The notes under the pieces were generated by a model that worked only from the letters and a program-made list of their open reading frames with translations, was not told the DNA's origin and did not search any database. From an uncultured Prevotellaceae bacterium (GTDB lineage: Bacteria > Bacteroidota > Bacteroidia > Bacteroidales > Muribaculaceae): a DNA stretch of 42,004 nt. Positions within the stretch are counted from its first letter, which is position 1, and every line of letters begins with the position of its first letter. Positions 26,671-35,409 of the stretch are shown piece by piece. The translations under genes were made by a program, and so were the position numbers. Where the stretch lies: positions 1 to 42,004 of the forward strand of contig CAMVAP010000028.1 of the NCBI GenBank assembly GCA_947165485.1. The letters are read 5' to 3'.

Positions 26671-27705
26671 ATGTCATATCGCCGCTATGTCGTTACCCTC
26701 ATCGTCTTGACCCTGACGCTGGTGCTGCTGGCACTGGCGTGTCTCGTGTTTGGGTCGGTGGAGATACCCGTGCGCAACATTGCCGATATCGTCATGGGCA
26801 AGGGGGGGGGCAACAAGGCTTGGGAAATCATCATCCTGCAATCTCGCATCCCCATGATTGTCACGGCAGCACTGGCTGGCGCGGCATTGTCTGTCTCGGG
26901 ACTGATGTTGCAGACGACCTTCAATAATCCCCTGGCTGGACCTTCGATACTGGGCGTGTCGTCGGGAGCTGGACTGGGTGTCGCCATCGTCATCCTGGCT
27001 ATGGGTGGCTCGCTGGGTGGGCTGCTGGGCGAGGGCGTTGGCAGTTACATCGCCATCCTGGTGGGTGCCCTGATGGGAGCTGGAGTGGTGCTGGTGGTGC
27101 TCATCGCCTTCTCGGCGATTGTGCGCAGCAACACGATGTTGCTCATCATCGGCATCCTTGTGAGCTACCTCACCTCCAGCGTCGTGCAGTTGCTCAACTC
27201 GGTGGCTACCGAGGAAGGGGTTCACAATTATGTCGCCTGGGGATTCGGCAATTTCTCGGGAGTGAGCGCTGCCCAGATGCCGGTCTATGCCGGAATCATC
27301 ATCCTGGCTCTCATGGCATCGATGATGATGGTCAAGCCGCTCAACGCCTTGCTGCTGGGAGCACGCTATGCCCGTAACCTGGGCATCAATGTGCCCATGA
27401 CACGCAACATTCTGTTGCTCATCACCGGCGTGCTCACGGCGGTAGTGACGGCCTTCTGCGGCCCCATTGGCTTCATCGGCCTGGTGGTGCCCCACATCGC
27501 GCGCATGTCGCTGGGTACAAGCAACCACTCGCGGCTCGTCCCCGCCACCATCCTGGCGGGTGCCGATATCGCCCTGTTGTGCTCGCTGGCCAGTGTGAGC
27601 AATCCTCATGGCATCATCCCCATCAATGCCATCACGCCCATCATCGGTGTGCCCATCATCCTGTACATCATCATCAACCGCCGCCGCATCCAGTATTTTA
27701 ATTAG
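26671..27705 (+). CDS. ABC importer permease (FecCD/BtuC-type)
   Basis: About 344 residues from ATG 26671, 7 bp after the binding-protein stop; a TTG at 26656 is a possible longer start overlapping it. Many hydrophobic segments fit the ten-helix FecCD fold, with family motifs LQTTFNNPLAGPSILGVSSGAGLG, LGARYARNLGINV and GPIGFIGLVVPHIAR. It is the membrane channel of the importer. A run of nine G residues (26802-26810) encodes part of KGGGNK in the periplasmic loop after the first helix and could slip during replication. Confidence 0.93.
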   Translation: MSYRRYVVTLIVLTLTLVLLALACLVFGSVEIPVRNIADIVMGKGGGNKAWEIIILQSRIPMIVTAALAGAALSVSGLMLQTTFNNPLAGPSILGVSSGAGLGVAIVILAMGGSLGGLLGEGVGSYIAILVGALMGAGVVLVVLIAFSAIVRSNTMLLIIGILVSYLTSSVVQLLNSVATEEGVHNYVAWGFGNFSGVSAAQMPVYAGIIILALMASMMMVKPLNALLLGARYARNLGINVPMTRNILLLITGVLTAVVTAFCGPIGFIGLVVPHIARMSLGTSNHSRLVPATILAGADIALLCSLASVSNPHGIIPINAITPIIGVPIILYIIINRRRIQYFN

Positions 27706-27774
27706 CTTGTCAGTTTTCAACGGCATCTGCCATAAACTAACAACTAACAACTAAGAACTATCAACTAAGAACTA

Positions 27775-28554
27775 ATGAAACCAATATACACGACCCAAGA
27801 TCTCGCTGTGGGCTACCGCAACGGTAAAAAAGAAGTGACACTCCTCAGTGGCTTGAACTTGTCACTGGAGAGCGGTAAACTGGTCGCCCTGCTAGGGCGT
27901 AACGGTGCCGGCAAATCGACTCTGCTGCGTGCCCTCACCTGTGATGAACGCCCCTTGAGTGGCTCTATTTTGACCAATGGCAAGAACTTGCTGGAGATGA
28001 GCCAAAAGGAGCGCTCCCGCCTCATCGGCCTCGTCTCGACCGAGCGCATCCAGGCCGGAGCACTCACCGTCACCGAACTCGTGGGCCTGGGTCGTCAACC
28101 CCATACGGGCTTCCTGGGCCGCCTGGATGATGAGGACCGCGAAATCGTGCGCCAGGCGATGATCGATGCCGGCATCAGCGACAAGGCGGGCGATTATGTC
28201 GCATCGCTGAGTGATGGTGAGCGCCAGAAGGCTATGATTGCACGGGCACTGGCTCAGCAGACACCCATCATCATCCTTGACGAACCCACCGCATTCCTCG
28301 ACGTGGCCAGTCGCATCGAGACCATGCGACTACTGCAAACCCTCGCCCATGACCGTGGCAAGGCCGTCCTCCTCTCCAGCCATGACATCTCGCAATCCCT
28401 CTTGCTGGCCGACGAATTGTGGCTCATCACCACCGACCGTCAAGTGCTCACCGGCAGCACCCAGGAACTGGTTAACCAGGGTGCCATGAACTACCTCTTC
28501 ACCAACCGCGACATCCACTTCAACCCCCAAATCCTCGACTACTCCTTCCTTTAA
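27775..28554 (+). CDS. ABC importer ATPase (FecE/BtuD-type)
   Basis: 259 residues. Walker A GRNGAGKST at 41-49, signature LSDGERQ at 145-151, Walker B IIILDE ending at residue 170, and H-loop SSHD. It powers the importer with the two preceding genes. The 69-bp gap before it is filled with degenerate AACTAACAACTAAGAACTA repeats and has no terminator, so it is likely in the same transcript. MITE copy B lies about 70 bp after its stop. Confidence 0.94.
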   Translation: MKPIYTTQDLAVGYRNGKKEVTLLSGLNLSLESGKLVALLGRNGAGKSTLLRALTCDERPLSGSILTNGKNLLEMSQKERSRLIGLVSTERIQAGALTVTELVGLGRQPHTGFLGRLDDEDREIVRQAMIDAGISDKAGDYVASLSDGERQKAMIARALAQQTPIIILDEPTAFLDVASRIETMRLLQTLAHDRGKAVLLSSHDISQSLLLADELWLITTDRQVLTGSTQELVNQGAMNYLFTNRDIHFNPQILDYSFL

Positions 28555-28625
28555 AAACAGACCCTTAGCGCCCTTAGAGCCTCCTTCAAGAAAAATTCCT
28601 CCCGCTCTTGTCAATAATAAAAATT

Positions 28626-28787
28626 GGAAACGATATAGCAGTTGACCCTGCGCTGAAACGTCTCTGCATCAAACCGTGCTAACGCACGGGAAATTAAAAG
28701 AAAATTAAATTTTAAAATTAATTTGATTAATTTCCCGCCCGACAGGGCGGTTAATACCACCAATGGGCCAACTTCTATATCATTGCC
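28626..28787 (-). mobile_element. 162-bp MITE, copy B (inverted relative to copy A)
   Basis: Reverse complement of the element at 22656-22817, same length, about 97% identical. It is flanked by perfect direct repeats TAAAAATT at 28618-28625 and 28788-28795, a clear 8-bp target duplication. The shared core is at 28674-28752. With copy A it brackets about 6 kb holding msrA, the DUF2520-maf operon and the ABC importer. Between 28796 and 28891 I see only a short imperfect hairpin (aaggata to tatcctt near 28860-28883). Confidence 0.9.
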
Positions 28788-28891
28788 TAAAAATTTGTTA
28801 TATCTGTGTAGCGTGCATGAGGACTGCATTGTCTTCTTGCATGAGACATACTAGATAAAAGGATAGCGTTTTTGCTTTATCCTTGTCTTAG

Positions 28892-29026
28892 AATATTGCT
28901 GACATCAATGCGATCATTGATGCTATCCTTAATGATGAGATGGAGGATAGATTTGACGTGAATCGTGATGGAGAGTTAAATATTGCTGACATCAATGCCA
29001 TTATCGACATCATCTTGAATAACTGA
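28892..29026 (+). pseudogene. Orphan type I dockerin remnant
   Basis: The frame 28892-29026 reads as two dockerin half-units, NIADINAIIDAILN and DVNRDGELNIADINAIIDI, ending IILNN then TGA. A TAG stop lies directly before it and there is no start codon or upstream reading frame, so it is the surviving 3' end of a lost dockerin gene. The first calcium loop is already truncated. Codon choice (aat att gct gac) differs from the intact dockerin at 14941-16887 (aac atc gcc gac), so it comes from a different paralogue, not a recent copy. Its terminator is still present. Confidence 0.82.
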
Positions 29027-29044
29027 AAACAATGATTTTCGAGT

Positions 29045-29074
29045 GCCCCATGAGTACTTTCGGTCTCATGGGGC
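29045..29074 (+). terminator. Terminator following the dockerin remnant
   Basis: A perfect 10-bp stem, gccccatgag and ctcatggggc, with a 10-base loop, 18 bp after the remnant's stop codon. The T tract is weak (tatgtatattt). Confidence 0.7.
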
Positions 29075-29154
29075 TATGTATATTTAAGTTATTGTTAATA
29101 ATTGGTTTATAAACTGTCTACGACCCTTGGGTGAGGTATTTTGTGGGTTGGAAA

Positions 29155-29277
29155 TTTGGTAGTTTAAAATGTTTTGCCTATCTTTGCAGAGCAAAGCTTG
29201 TGCAAACCGAAGGCCATGAAGCTTGCTTCGATGGCTGAGGTGTAGCCAAGGTTATACAAACCAATTACTAACAACTT
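29155..29277 (+). promoter_or_regulatory. Promoter and structured leader of the barrel-like exported protein gene
   Basis: TTTG (29155-29158), 20-bp gap, TATCTTTG (29179-29186). The leader, roughly 29193-29277, contains a hairpin in which GCCAT pairs with ATGGC and GAAG with CTTC around 29211-29234. A structured leader on a small exported-protein gene is unusual and may be regulatory. Confidence 0.55.
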
Positions 29278-29667
29278 ATGCTAAGACGATTTTTTTTAGC
29301 GCTTGCTGTTGTGATTGCTGTGTCTGCCACTGGGCAGGATTTTAAATTGCACGCCACCAAATATCACCCTGGACAGGGCGGTGCTGGTTGGGTAACAGCA
29401 AGCGGAGACCGAATCAATTATGATAAGTTGAAAAACTATCAGATTCGCTGGGTCGCTCTCTCGCATGACATGTTCAAGCAACATGGCTTCAAGCTGGGCG
29501 ACGTGATTATTGTGGAGAGTGCGTCCACGCCCGCCCTGAATGGGGAATGGGTCGTGAAGGACAAGATGGGGCCGCGGTTGCGCAAGCGCATCGACTTTCT
29601 CACTCCCCGTGGTGACAAGTACAACTTCCGTAATGGAGCAGTCACCATCCGCAAGAAGAAAGACTGA
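29278..29667 (+). CDS. Small exported protein, possible double-psi beta-barrel (3D-like)
   Basis: 129 residues with a signal peptide (MLRRFFLALAVVIAVSATGQ). The mature part (GWVTASGDRINYDKLKNYQIRWVALSHDMF to GDVIIVESASTPALNGEWVVKDKMGPRLRKRIDFL) resembles the 3D/RlpA-like double-psi barrel of periplasmic peptidoglycan-associated proteins, including the late D-x-M to R-IDFL pattern. This is a fold-level resemblance, and catalytic residues cannot be assigned with confidence. It is transcribed alone and ends before a convergent hairpin. Confidence 0.7.
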   Translation: MLRRFFLALAVVIAVSATGQDFKLHATKYHPGQGGAGWVTASGDRINYDKLKNYQIRWVALSHDMFKQHGFKLGDVIIVESASTPALNGEWVVKDKMGPRLRKRIDFLTPRGDKYNFRNGAVTIRKKKD

Positions 29668-29713
29668 ATGAAATTGCTCGGGAACTCATCCCGCAGCGCG
29701 TTTCTAGAGATTA

Positions 29714-29756
29714 ATGAAGATGACGAGACAGATTACCTCTGCCTCGTCATCTTCAT
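29714..29756. terminator. Convergent hairpin between the barrel-like gene and the S41 protease gene
   Basis: A perfect 14-bp stem (atgaagatgacgag at 29714-29727, ctcgtcatcttcat at 29743-29756) between two converging genes. There is no strong T tract on either side. Confidence 0.6.
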
Positions 29757-29779
29757 CATGGGGTGCCTGGCGGGGACGG

Positions 29780-31399
29780 TCAATCGGTGATGGGGAAGGC
29801 CGCCTTGTGCTTGTTCAGGGCCTTGAGCGCGGCCTGAACGGTCTTGTCGTTGCGGTTCAAGATGGGATAGAAGGCCTGATTGCCAAAGATGTCGCGTGCG
29901 ATCAGGGCCTTGAGGTTGTTCACGATGACATCGCGCGACTGGTTGATGTAGTACCAGCGTGGAGCAATGCCGTTGGCAGCGGCATAGTCGGCAAAGTCCT
30001 TGGTAAGGGCCTCGTCGCTGGGTGCCGTGCGCAGGAACTGGTTGTAATCCTCCATCTTGTTGAGAGAGGTGCGGTTGTTGTTACAGTAGTCAAAGGCAAA
30101 CCGTTGCAGCAGACCCGCATTGGCAACCTCAATATAATAACTTGTGATGCCGCTCGTGTCACGTGCCACAAAGATGTCGGGCACAATGCCACCACCGCCA
30201 TACACCGTGCGGCCATGCAGAGTGGTGAACATCTGGCTCTTGTCGATCTTCATGCTGTCGCGGCTATACAACTCGCCGTTCATGTAACGGTCAACCAGCT
30301 CTTTCTCGTAGTCCAGGGCACCCTCCTTGTAGTCCTTCTGGATGCAGCGGCCACTAGGCGTGTAGTAGCGTGCCGTCGTCAGGCGGATGGCGCTACCGTC
30401 GGGCAAGGCAAACTCCTTCTGAACCAGACCCTTGCCAAACGATCGACAGCCCACGATCAGGCCTCGGTCATTGTCCTGTAAGGCTCCTGCAAAGATCTCG
30501 CTGGCGCTGGCGCTGAACTCGTCGATGAGCACTGCCACCTCGGCATCCTGGAAGGAGCCGGTACCGTCGCTCCACGCCTCGTTGTCATCACGCTTGTAGC
30601 GCCCCTTGGTGAACAGGATGGGCTGATTGTCGGGCAGGAACTCGTTGACCATGAGCACCGCCATCTCCATGAAGCCGCCACCATTGCCGCGCAGGTCGAT
30701 CATGTAGCGCTTGGCACCCTGATCGGCAAGGCTGGCCATGGCCGTGATAAACTCGTCGTAAGTGTGACGTCCAAACTGGTTGATCTTGACATATCCTGTG
30801 TTCTTGTCAATCATGTAATAGGTGTCAACCGTATTGACGGGGATGGCACCGCGTGTCACCGTGTAGTTGAGTATCTTGCTGGAATTTTGTCGCTTGATGC
30901 CCAGTTTCACCTTGGTGCCCTCGTCACCGCGCAACCGTTTCATCACCTCGCTGTTGGTCATCTTGGAGCCCGTGGCCACCGAGTCGTCGATCATGACGAT
31001 CTTGTCACCAGCCATCAGTCCCACCTTCTCGCTGGGGCCGCCAGGTATCACTTCCACCACGCCGATGGTGTCGTTGACCATTACAAATGAGATGCCGATG
31101 CCGTGGAATGAGCCGTTGAGCTCGTCGGTAGCGGCTTTCAAGTCCTCGGCGCTAAAGTAGCTCGTGTGGGGGTCTAGCTGGCTCAGGATCTGGGGAATGC
31201 TCATCTCGATGAGGTCATGCATGTTGGTGGTGTCCACATAATCCTGTGCCACCAGGTTGAGAATGGCGTTGAGTTTGCGGTCATTCTCAGCAACGGGTTT
31301 GTTGGCAGTGAAGTGGCTGCCAATGAAGATGCCCACCACCACTGCTACAGCAATGGCTAGGGGTAACCAGATGGGTTGACGTGAAGTCTTGGTTGTCAT
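29780..31399 (-). CDS. S41-family C-terminal processing protease
   Basis: 539 residues with an N-terminal membrane segment (LPLAIAVAVVVGIFIGSHF), then a helical region (DPHTSYFSAED), a PDZ domain (GIGISFVMVNDTIGVVEVIPGGPSEKVGLMAGDKIV), and the protease core. S300 in FSASASEIFAGAL and K323 in SFGKGLVQ form the expected Ser/Lys pair; DLRGNGGG precedes them. It cuts hydrophobic C-termini of periplasmic proteins. A C-terminal extension of about 150 residues follows the core, as in other Bacteroidales CtpA proteins. It starts 26 bp after the dCMP deaminase stop and belongs to the same operon. Confidence 0.94.
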   Translation of the reverse strand: MTTKTSRQPIWLPLAIAVAVVVGIFIGSHFTANKPVAENDRKLNAILNLVAQDYVDTTNMHDLIEMSIPQILSQLDPHTSYFSAEDLKAATDELNGSFHGIGISFVMVNDTIGVVEVIPGGPSEKVGLMAGDKIVMIDDSVATGSKMTNSEVMKRLRGDEGTKVKLGIKRQNSSKILNYTVTRGAIPVNTVDTYYMIDKNTGYVKINQFGRHTYDEFITAMASLADQGAKRYMIDLRGNGGGFMEMAVLMVNEFLPDNQPILFTKGRYKRDDNEAWSDGTGSFQDAEVAVLIDEFSASASEIFAGALQDNDRGLIVGCRSFGKGLVQKEFALPDGSAIRLTTARYYTPSGRCIQKDYKEGALDYEKELVDRYMNGELYSRDSMKIDKSQMFTTLHGRTVYGGGGIVPDIFVARDTSGITSYYIEVANAGLLQRFAFDYCNNNRTSLNKMEDYNQFLRTAPSDEALTKDFADYAAANGIAPRWYYINQSRDVIVNNLKALIARDIFGNQAFYPILNRNDKTVQAALKALNKHKAAFPITD

Positions 31400-31425
31400 T
31401 TGTCGATGTGATGTGTTGTGACTGG

Positions 31426-31944
31426 TTATTGCTTGGTTGCTAAAAGCCGTGCCACTTCCTGATAATGGCTGTCGCTGTTGTCGCTGGTGATGCTCACGGG
31501 TTCATATTCACCATCATGTTCCCACAGGTGGATGACCTCGATGCCCGCACGGCACAGCAGGTCCACACCGTCGTGCATTCGGTAGTATTCACCAAACACC
31601 ACACGAGCAATGCCTGCCTGGATGATGAGCTTGCTGCATTCCATGCACGGCGAGGTGGTGATGTACAATGTCGCTCCGTCGCTGCTGTTATTGCTGCGGG
31701 CCACCTTGGTGATGGCGTTGGCCTCGGCGTGCAGGACGTAGGGCTTGGTGTGCTCGGCATCTTCCTCACACACGTTCTCAAACCCTGCCGGCGTGCCGTT
31801 GTAACCATCACTGATAATCATCTTATCCTTGACCAGTAAGGCACCCACCTGACGGCGTTTACAATAGGAATTTTCGGCCCAGATCTGCGTCATGCGCAGG
31901 TATCTGGAGTCCAGCAGCAACTGTTTTTTCTCGCGAGCGTCCAT
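31426..31944 (-). CDS. dCMP deaminase family protein
   Basis: 172 residues. The zinc site is H72-A-E74 in LHAEANAITK and C100/C103 in SPCMEC, the cytidine/deoxycytidylate deaminase signature. Two further cysteines near the N-terminus and at VCEED could form a second metal site as in dCMP deaminases. It converts dCMP to dUMP for thymidylate synthesis. It is the first gene of a two-gene operon with the S41 protease. A TACCTTTG box at 31970-31963 (minus) is a likely -7 element. Confidence 0.93.
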   Translation of the reverse strand: MDAREKKQLLLDSRYLRMTQIWAENSYCKRRQVGALLVKDKMIISDGYNGTPAGFENVCEEDAEHTKPYVLHAEANAITKVARSNNSSDGATLYITTSPCMECSKLIIQAGIARVVFGEYYRMHDGVDLLCRAGIEVIHLWEHDGEYEPVSITSDNSDSHYQEVARLLATKQ

Positions 31945-32218
31945 TTTATCTGTTTTAATCTACAAAGGTACTGCTTTTTTTCTCTGTAATGGCATCTACA
32001 GGATAATTTTTCTTGATTTATTCATGACAAATATCTGTATTGTGAACCTTGCCGAGTAGCAGGGGGGCGCTATATTGTGAAAAATGGATAAGAACTCAGC
32101 GTTTTTAGTTAAAACTTTTAAATGTGATGCAACAATTCAGCGGTTTCTGCGTCTAAGAGAATGACACTTTTTATTGATCAAGTGAAATTAATACTATTAT
32201 TAAATTGACGAGATAATT

Positions 32219-33073
32219 ATGAGAAAAAAAGGTTTAATAGTGACCCTGCTGGCAGGTCTACTGCTCATGGGTAGTTGTGCCAGCAAGAAAGATTTGGAGG
32301 ACTGCCGCCAGAATAACCTCAAGCTGCTTGAAGGCAACAAGGAGGTGGTGATGAACCTGCAACAATCCAGGGAGCAGCTTGCCGCTGCCAATGCCCGTGT
32401 GGCATCGCTGGAGGATCAGCTGGCTCAATCCAAGGCTGACTATGCCCGCCTGCAGCAGTCGCTCGACAAGAGTCTGGTGAACACGAGCCAGAGCAATGTG
32501 TCTATTGAGAAACTGGTTGACCAGATCAATGAGAGCAACCAGTACATCCGTCACTTGACCGACCTCAAGACCAAGAGCGATTCGCTCAACCTGGCGCTGA
32601 CCAACAAGCTGACCCGTTCACTCTCTAAGGAGGAACTCAAGGATGTGGATGTACAGGTCTTGAAAGGTGTTGTCTATATCTCCCTGGCCGACAACATGCT
32701 CTACAAGAGCGGCTCTTATGAAATCAGTGACCGTGCAGCCGAGACGTTGTCCAAGATTGCCAAGATCATCAACGACTATGAGGACTATGACGTGCTCATC
32801 GAGGGTAATACCGATGATGTGCCCATCCACCGTGAGAATATCCGCAACAACTGGGACCTCTCGTGCTTGAGGGCTTCCTCGGTAGTTCAAGCCTTGCAGA
32901 ACAACTATGGTGTCAACCCCAAGCGATTGACCGCTGGTGGACGTGGTGAATACAACCCCCTGGTTAGTAATGAGACTTCCTCGGGCAAGCAGCGCAACCG
33001 TCGCACGCAGATCATCATCACGCCCAAACTTGAGGAGTTCCTTGAACTCATCGATGAGGCTCCCGAGGATTAA
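32219..33073 (+). CDS. OmpA-family lipoprotein with coiled coil
   Basis: 284 residues. The signal peptide ends in LLMGSC (C20), so it is a lipoprotein. Residues 25-115 form a long coiled coil (LKLLEGNKEVVMNLQQSREQLAAANARVASLEDQLAQ). The C-terminal OmpA domain (GSYEISDRAAETLSKIAKIIND, IEGNTDDVPIH, LRASSVVQAL, RLTAGGRGEYNPL, NRRTQIIITP) binds peptidoglycan, tethering the outer membrane to the wall. The 274-bp divergent region before it is AT-rich, and I see no clear TAnnTTTG box on the plus strand. Confidence 0.92.
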   Translation: MRKKGLIVTLLAGLLLMGSCASKKDLEDCRQNNLKLLEGNKEVVMNLQQSREQLAAANARVASLEDQLAQSKADYARLQQSLDKSLVNTSQSNVSIEKLVDQINESNQYIRHLTDLKTKSDSLNLALTNKLTRSLSKEELKDVDVQVLKGVVYISLADNMLYKSGSYEISDRAAETLSKIAKIINDYEDYDVLIEGNTDDVPIHRENIRNNWDLSCLRASSVVQALQNNYGVNPKRLTAGGRGEYNPLVSNETSSGKQRNRRTQIIITPKLEEFLELIDEAPED

Positions 33074-33189
33074 TGAATCCCATCAAAACAATATAACTTG
33101 AAATGAATGCGTGAGGAGGCATCTTGTTCGTCAGGATGTCTCCTCTCCTCACTTCACATCTTGAATGTTGTGCAATCCAGTATAAAAAG

Positions 33190-33223
33190 CAAGCCCTTGA
33201 CATCGAGTCAAGGACTTGTTTTA
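33190..33223. terminator. Bidirectional terminator between the OmpA-type and U32 genes
   Basis: An 11-bp stem with one mismatch (caagcccttga, tcaaggacttg) and a 7-base loop. GTTTTAAC follows on the plus strand and CTTTTTATA on the minus strand. It lies 117 bp after the OmpA-type stop; a weaker imperfect GTGAGGAG hairpin lies between, near 33110-33155. Confidence 0.65.
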
Positions 33224-33520
33224 ACTAATTAACCTTCTAATACCATTAACATAAACCTTAAACATTAACTTGAAAATCGCACAGTCTCACGACACTCGCA
33301 TTTTCTGAATTTTAAAAACTAATACCATGAAAACCGATGCAAATATAAGGCCATTTGTTTTTTGCTACCTAATATTTTCATGAAAAAATACCTGAAATTA
33401 ACACTATTTAGCAAATAACGGCCAAAAATCACCGAAATATTATAATAATACATCAATTTATTACATTTTGAAAAACATTTTGCCCATAAAGTGAGAAATG
33501 ATTATTTGGGCGGTGTGCGT
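33224..33520. other. AT-rich intergenic region
   Basis: About 300 bp between converging genes. I see no gene, tRNA or repeat. The only ATG-started frame of note is an 18-codon one near 33327, with no supporting signal. Confidence 0.6.
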
Positions 33521-35368
33521 TTAGTTGTGACGGGTAATCACCATCTCGCAGTTGTTGCAGTCACAAGTCACCCTCAACATCGTGGCAGCGGTCTTCAGGT
33601 AAATCTCACCGGGGAGGCGGTGAGCGTTAGGCCCCTTCAGGCAAGCGCCAAGTTGCCGGCGCAGGCAGTAACGGGTGTGCATCAGTGGGGTAGAGGAGGT
33701 GACTGGCGATCCGGCTTCGAGGGCTGGTGAGATGCTGGTCACCCCATGGTCGCGGTAGAGCTGTTCAGTCAGGTGGTTGGCCACATTGTCGGCAGGTGTC
33801 AACGAGTTGACAGGGCATGGAAAAGACTTGTCCTCGGGACGGCGCATGTCCACAGGACGGGTGATTTCATGCACGCGGTCGAGCAGGTCGATGCATTCAC
33901 GGCGCAGGCGGGCCAGCAGCGATGCGGGAATAAAAATGTCTCCTGTCACCTGCGCTTCATGCAGGCGGTAGATGGTGCCGCCCAGTTTAGCGAGCTCTGA
34001 CTTCTGGCGCTCGTCCTGATGCTTGGCAGCAGGTTGCAGGTCACACTCCAGGCTATGGGTGACCTTGTGGCCTCGCTCGTCGTCTAGGGTGAGAACGAGC
34101 ATCCCTTGGGTGTAGCGCAAGCGGGCATTCACCGCAATAAAGCGAGTGGCCGAGGGTTTATTGAGCAAGTCAATGAAGGTCTTGTCGGCAGTGCGGTAGA
34201 TAGCGGTGCCTCGTGGGATGGCGGCCCGCTCCCGCAGCAGGACGGTGCCCTGGCCCAAGTAGCGGTTGACGCGCATTCCAGTGAAAGTGCCTTGGGCATC
34301 AAAGTAGCTCAAGCCGTCACCGTTGGCCAGTGCGGTCTGGGTATCGATCATGAGTGTGTTGCCGTTACAGCGCTGGGCGCGTCCCAGGTACTCTCCTTGG
34401 GATTTGGGCGTGTCGATCGAGGCCATTGAAGTGCCTTCCTTGGGGTGCCGATGGTCAAGGAAGTAGTGGGTGAACCCACGGTTGAAACTTTTCTCTATCG
34501 AGGGCTCAAAGGTGAATTCCACGCTGCCCATCGACGCCCGTGTGTAGCGTTCAGGGTACCGATTGATGATCTTGTCGATGGCACGGCGGTAGAATGCCAC
34601 AACATTCTTGACATAGCCTACGTCCTTGAGCCGCCCTTCAATCTTAAACGATGAGACACCAGCGGCCATCATTTGCTCCAGGCGGTCGTGACGTGCCATG
34701 TCACGCAACGACAGCAGGTGCTTGCCCTCGACCAGCACTTGTCCCTTGCCATCAACCAGGTCATAGGGCAAACGGCACAACTGGGCGCACTCGCCCCGGT
34801 TGGCACTGCGGCCCTTCAGCGCTTGACTGATCGCGCAACGTCCGCTGTAGCTCACGCACAAGGCTCCATGCACAAATGCCTCCAATGGGACACTGGTCTC
34901 ACGACGGATAGCTGATATCTCATCGAGGGTGAGTTCGCGGGCCATGACCAGTTGAGAAAACCCCAGCGCTTCAAGAAAGCGCGCCTTCTCGGGTGTGCGC
35001 AGGTCACATTGTGTGCTAGCGTGGAGGGCGATGGGGGGTAGGTCCAGGCGCAGCAACCCTAGGTCTTGGACGATGAGGGCATCCACACCGTTGCGGTACA
35101 GGTCATGAACGAGGCGCTCGACCTCGCCCAGCTCATTGTCATAGATCAAGGTGTTGACCGTGGCATAGATGCGAGCCTCATAGCGGTGGGCATAGTCACA
35201 CGCCCGGCGCACGTCGTCAAGGCTGTTGGTCGCATCGGCACGCGCTCCATGATGCGATGCGCCCATATACACCGCATCGGCGCCATGATCGATGGCGGCG
35301 ATGGCAATGTCGGCATTGCGGGCCGGAGCCAGCAATTCTATGGGGGCGGGTCGATTCTTCATTGTCAT
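33521..35368 (-). CDS. U32-family peptidase (collagenase-like)
   Basis: 615 residues. The N-terminal half carries U32 hallmarks: IELLAPARNADIAIAAIDHGADAVYMG, and the signature EAFVHGALCVSYSGRCAISQALKGRSANRGECAQLCRLPYDL with conserved cysteines, then KIEGRLKDVGYV. The C-terminal half matches the DUF3656-type accessory region. Relatives include collagenase-like proteases and the RlhA/YhbU proteins that modify rRNA or take part in ubiquinone hydroxylation, so the label peptidase is not proven. It is the last gene of a four-gene leftward cluster, 41 bp after the nitrilase. Confidence 0.92.
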   Translation of the reverse strand: MTMKNRPAPIELLAPARNADIAIAAIDHGADAVYMGASHHGARADATNSLDDVRRACDYAHRYEARIYATVNTLIYDNELGEVERLVHDLYRNGVDALIVQDLGLLRLDLPPIALHASTQCDLRTPEKARFLEALGFSQLVMARELTLDEISAIRRETSVPLEAFVHGALCVSYSGRCAISQALKGRSANRGECAQLCRLPYDLVDGKGQVLVEGKHLLSLRDMARHDRLEQMMAAGVSSFKIEGRLKDVGYVKNVVAFYRRAIDKIINRYPERYTRASMGSVEFTFEPSIEKSFNRGFTHYFLDHRHPKEGTSMASIDTPKSQGEYLGRAQRCNGNTLMIDTQTALANGDGLSYFDAQGTFTGMRVNRYLGQGTVLLRERAAIPRGTAIYRTADKTFIDLLNKPSATRFIAVNARLRYTQGMLVLTLDDERGHKVTHSLECDLQPAAKHQDERQKSELAKLGGTIYRLHEAQVTGDIFIPASLLARLRRECIDLLDRVHEITRPVDMRRPEDKSFPCPVNSLTPADNVANHLTEQLYRDHGVTSISPALEAGSPVTSSTPLMHTRYCLRRQLGACLKGPNAHRLPGEIYLKTAATMLRVTCDCNNCEMVITRHN

Positions 35369-35409
35369 GTGTGATGCGACGTGGTCACATCACGGGTGGT
35401 GGGAGCGGT

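Noticed and set aside
26674-27750. 358-codon minus-strand frame rich in His, Asp and Gln
   Set aside because: Shadow of the permease gene; low-complexity composition typical of antisense frames.
22656-28787. Composite transposon made of the two MITEs
   Set aside because: Each copy has its own 8-bp target duplication, so they inserted separately; no shared outer duplication is visible.
33327-33383. 18-codon frame beginning ATGAAAACC
   Set aside because: Too short, no conserved feature or convincing promoter.
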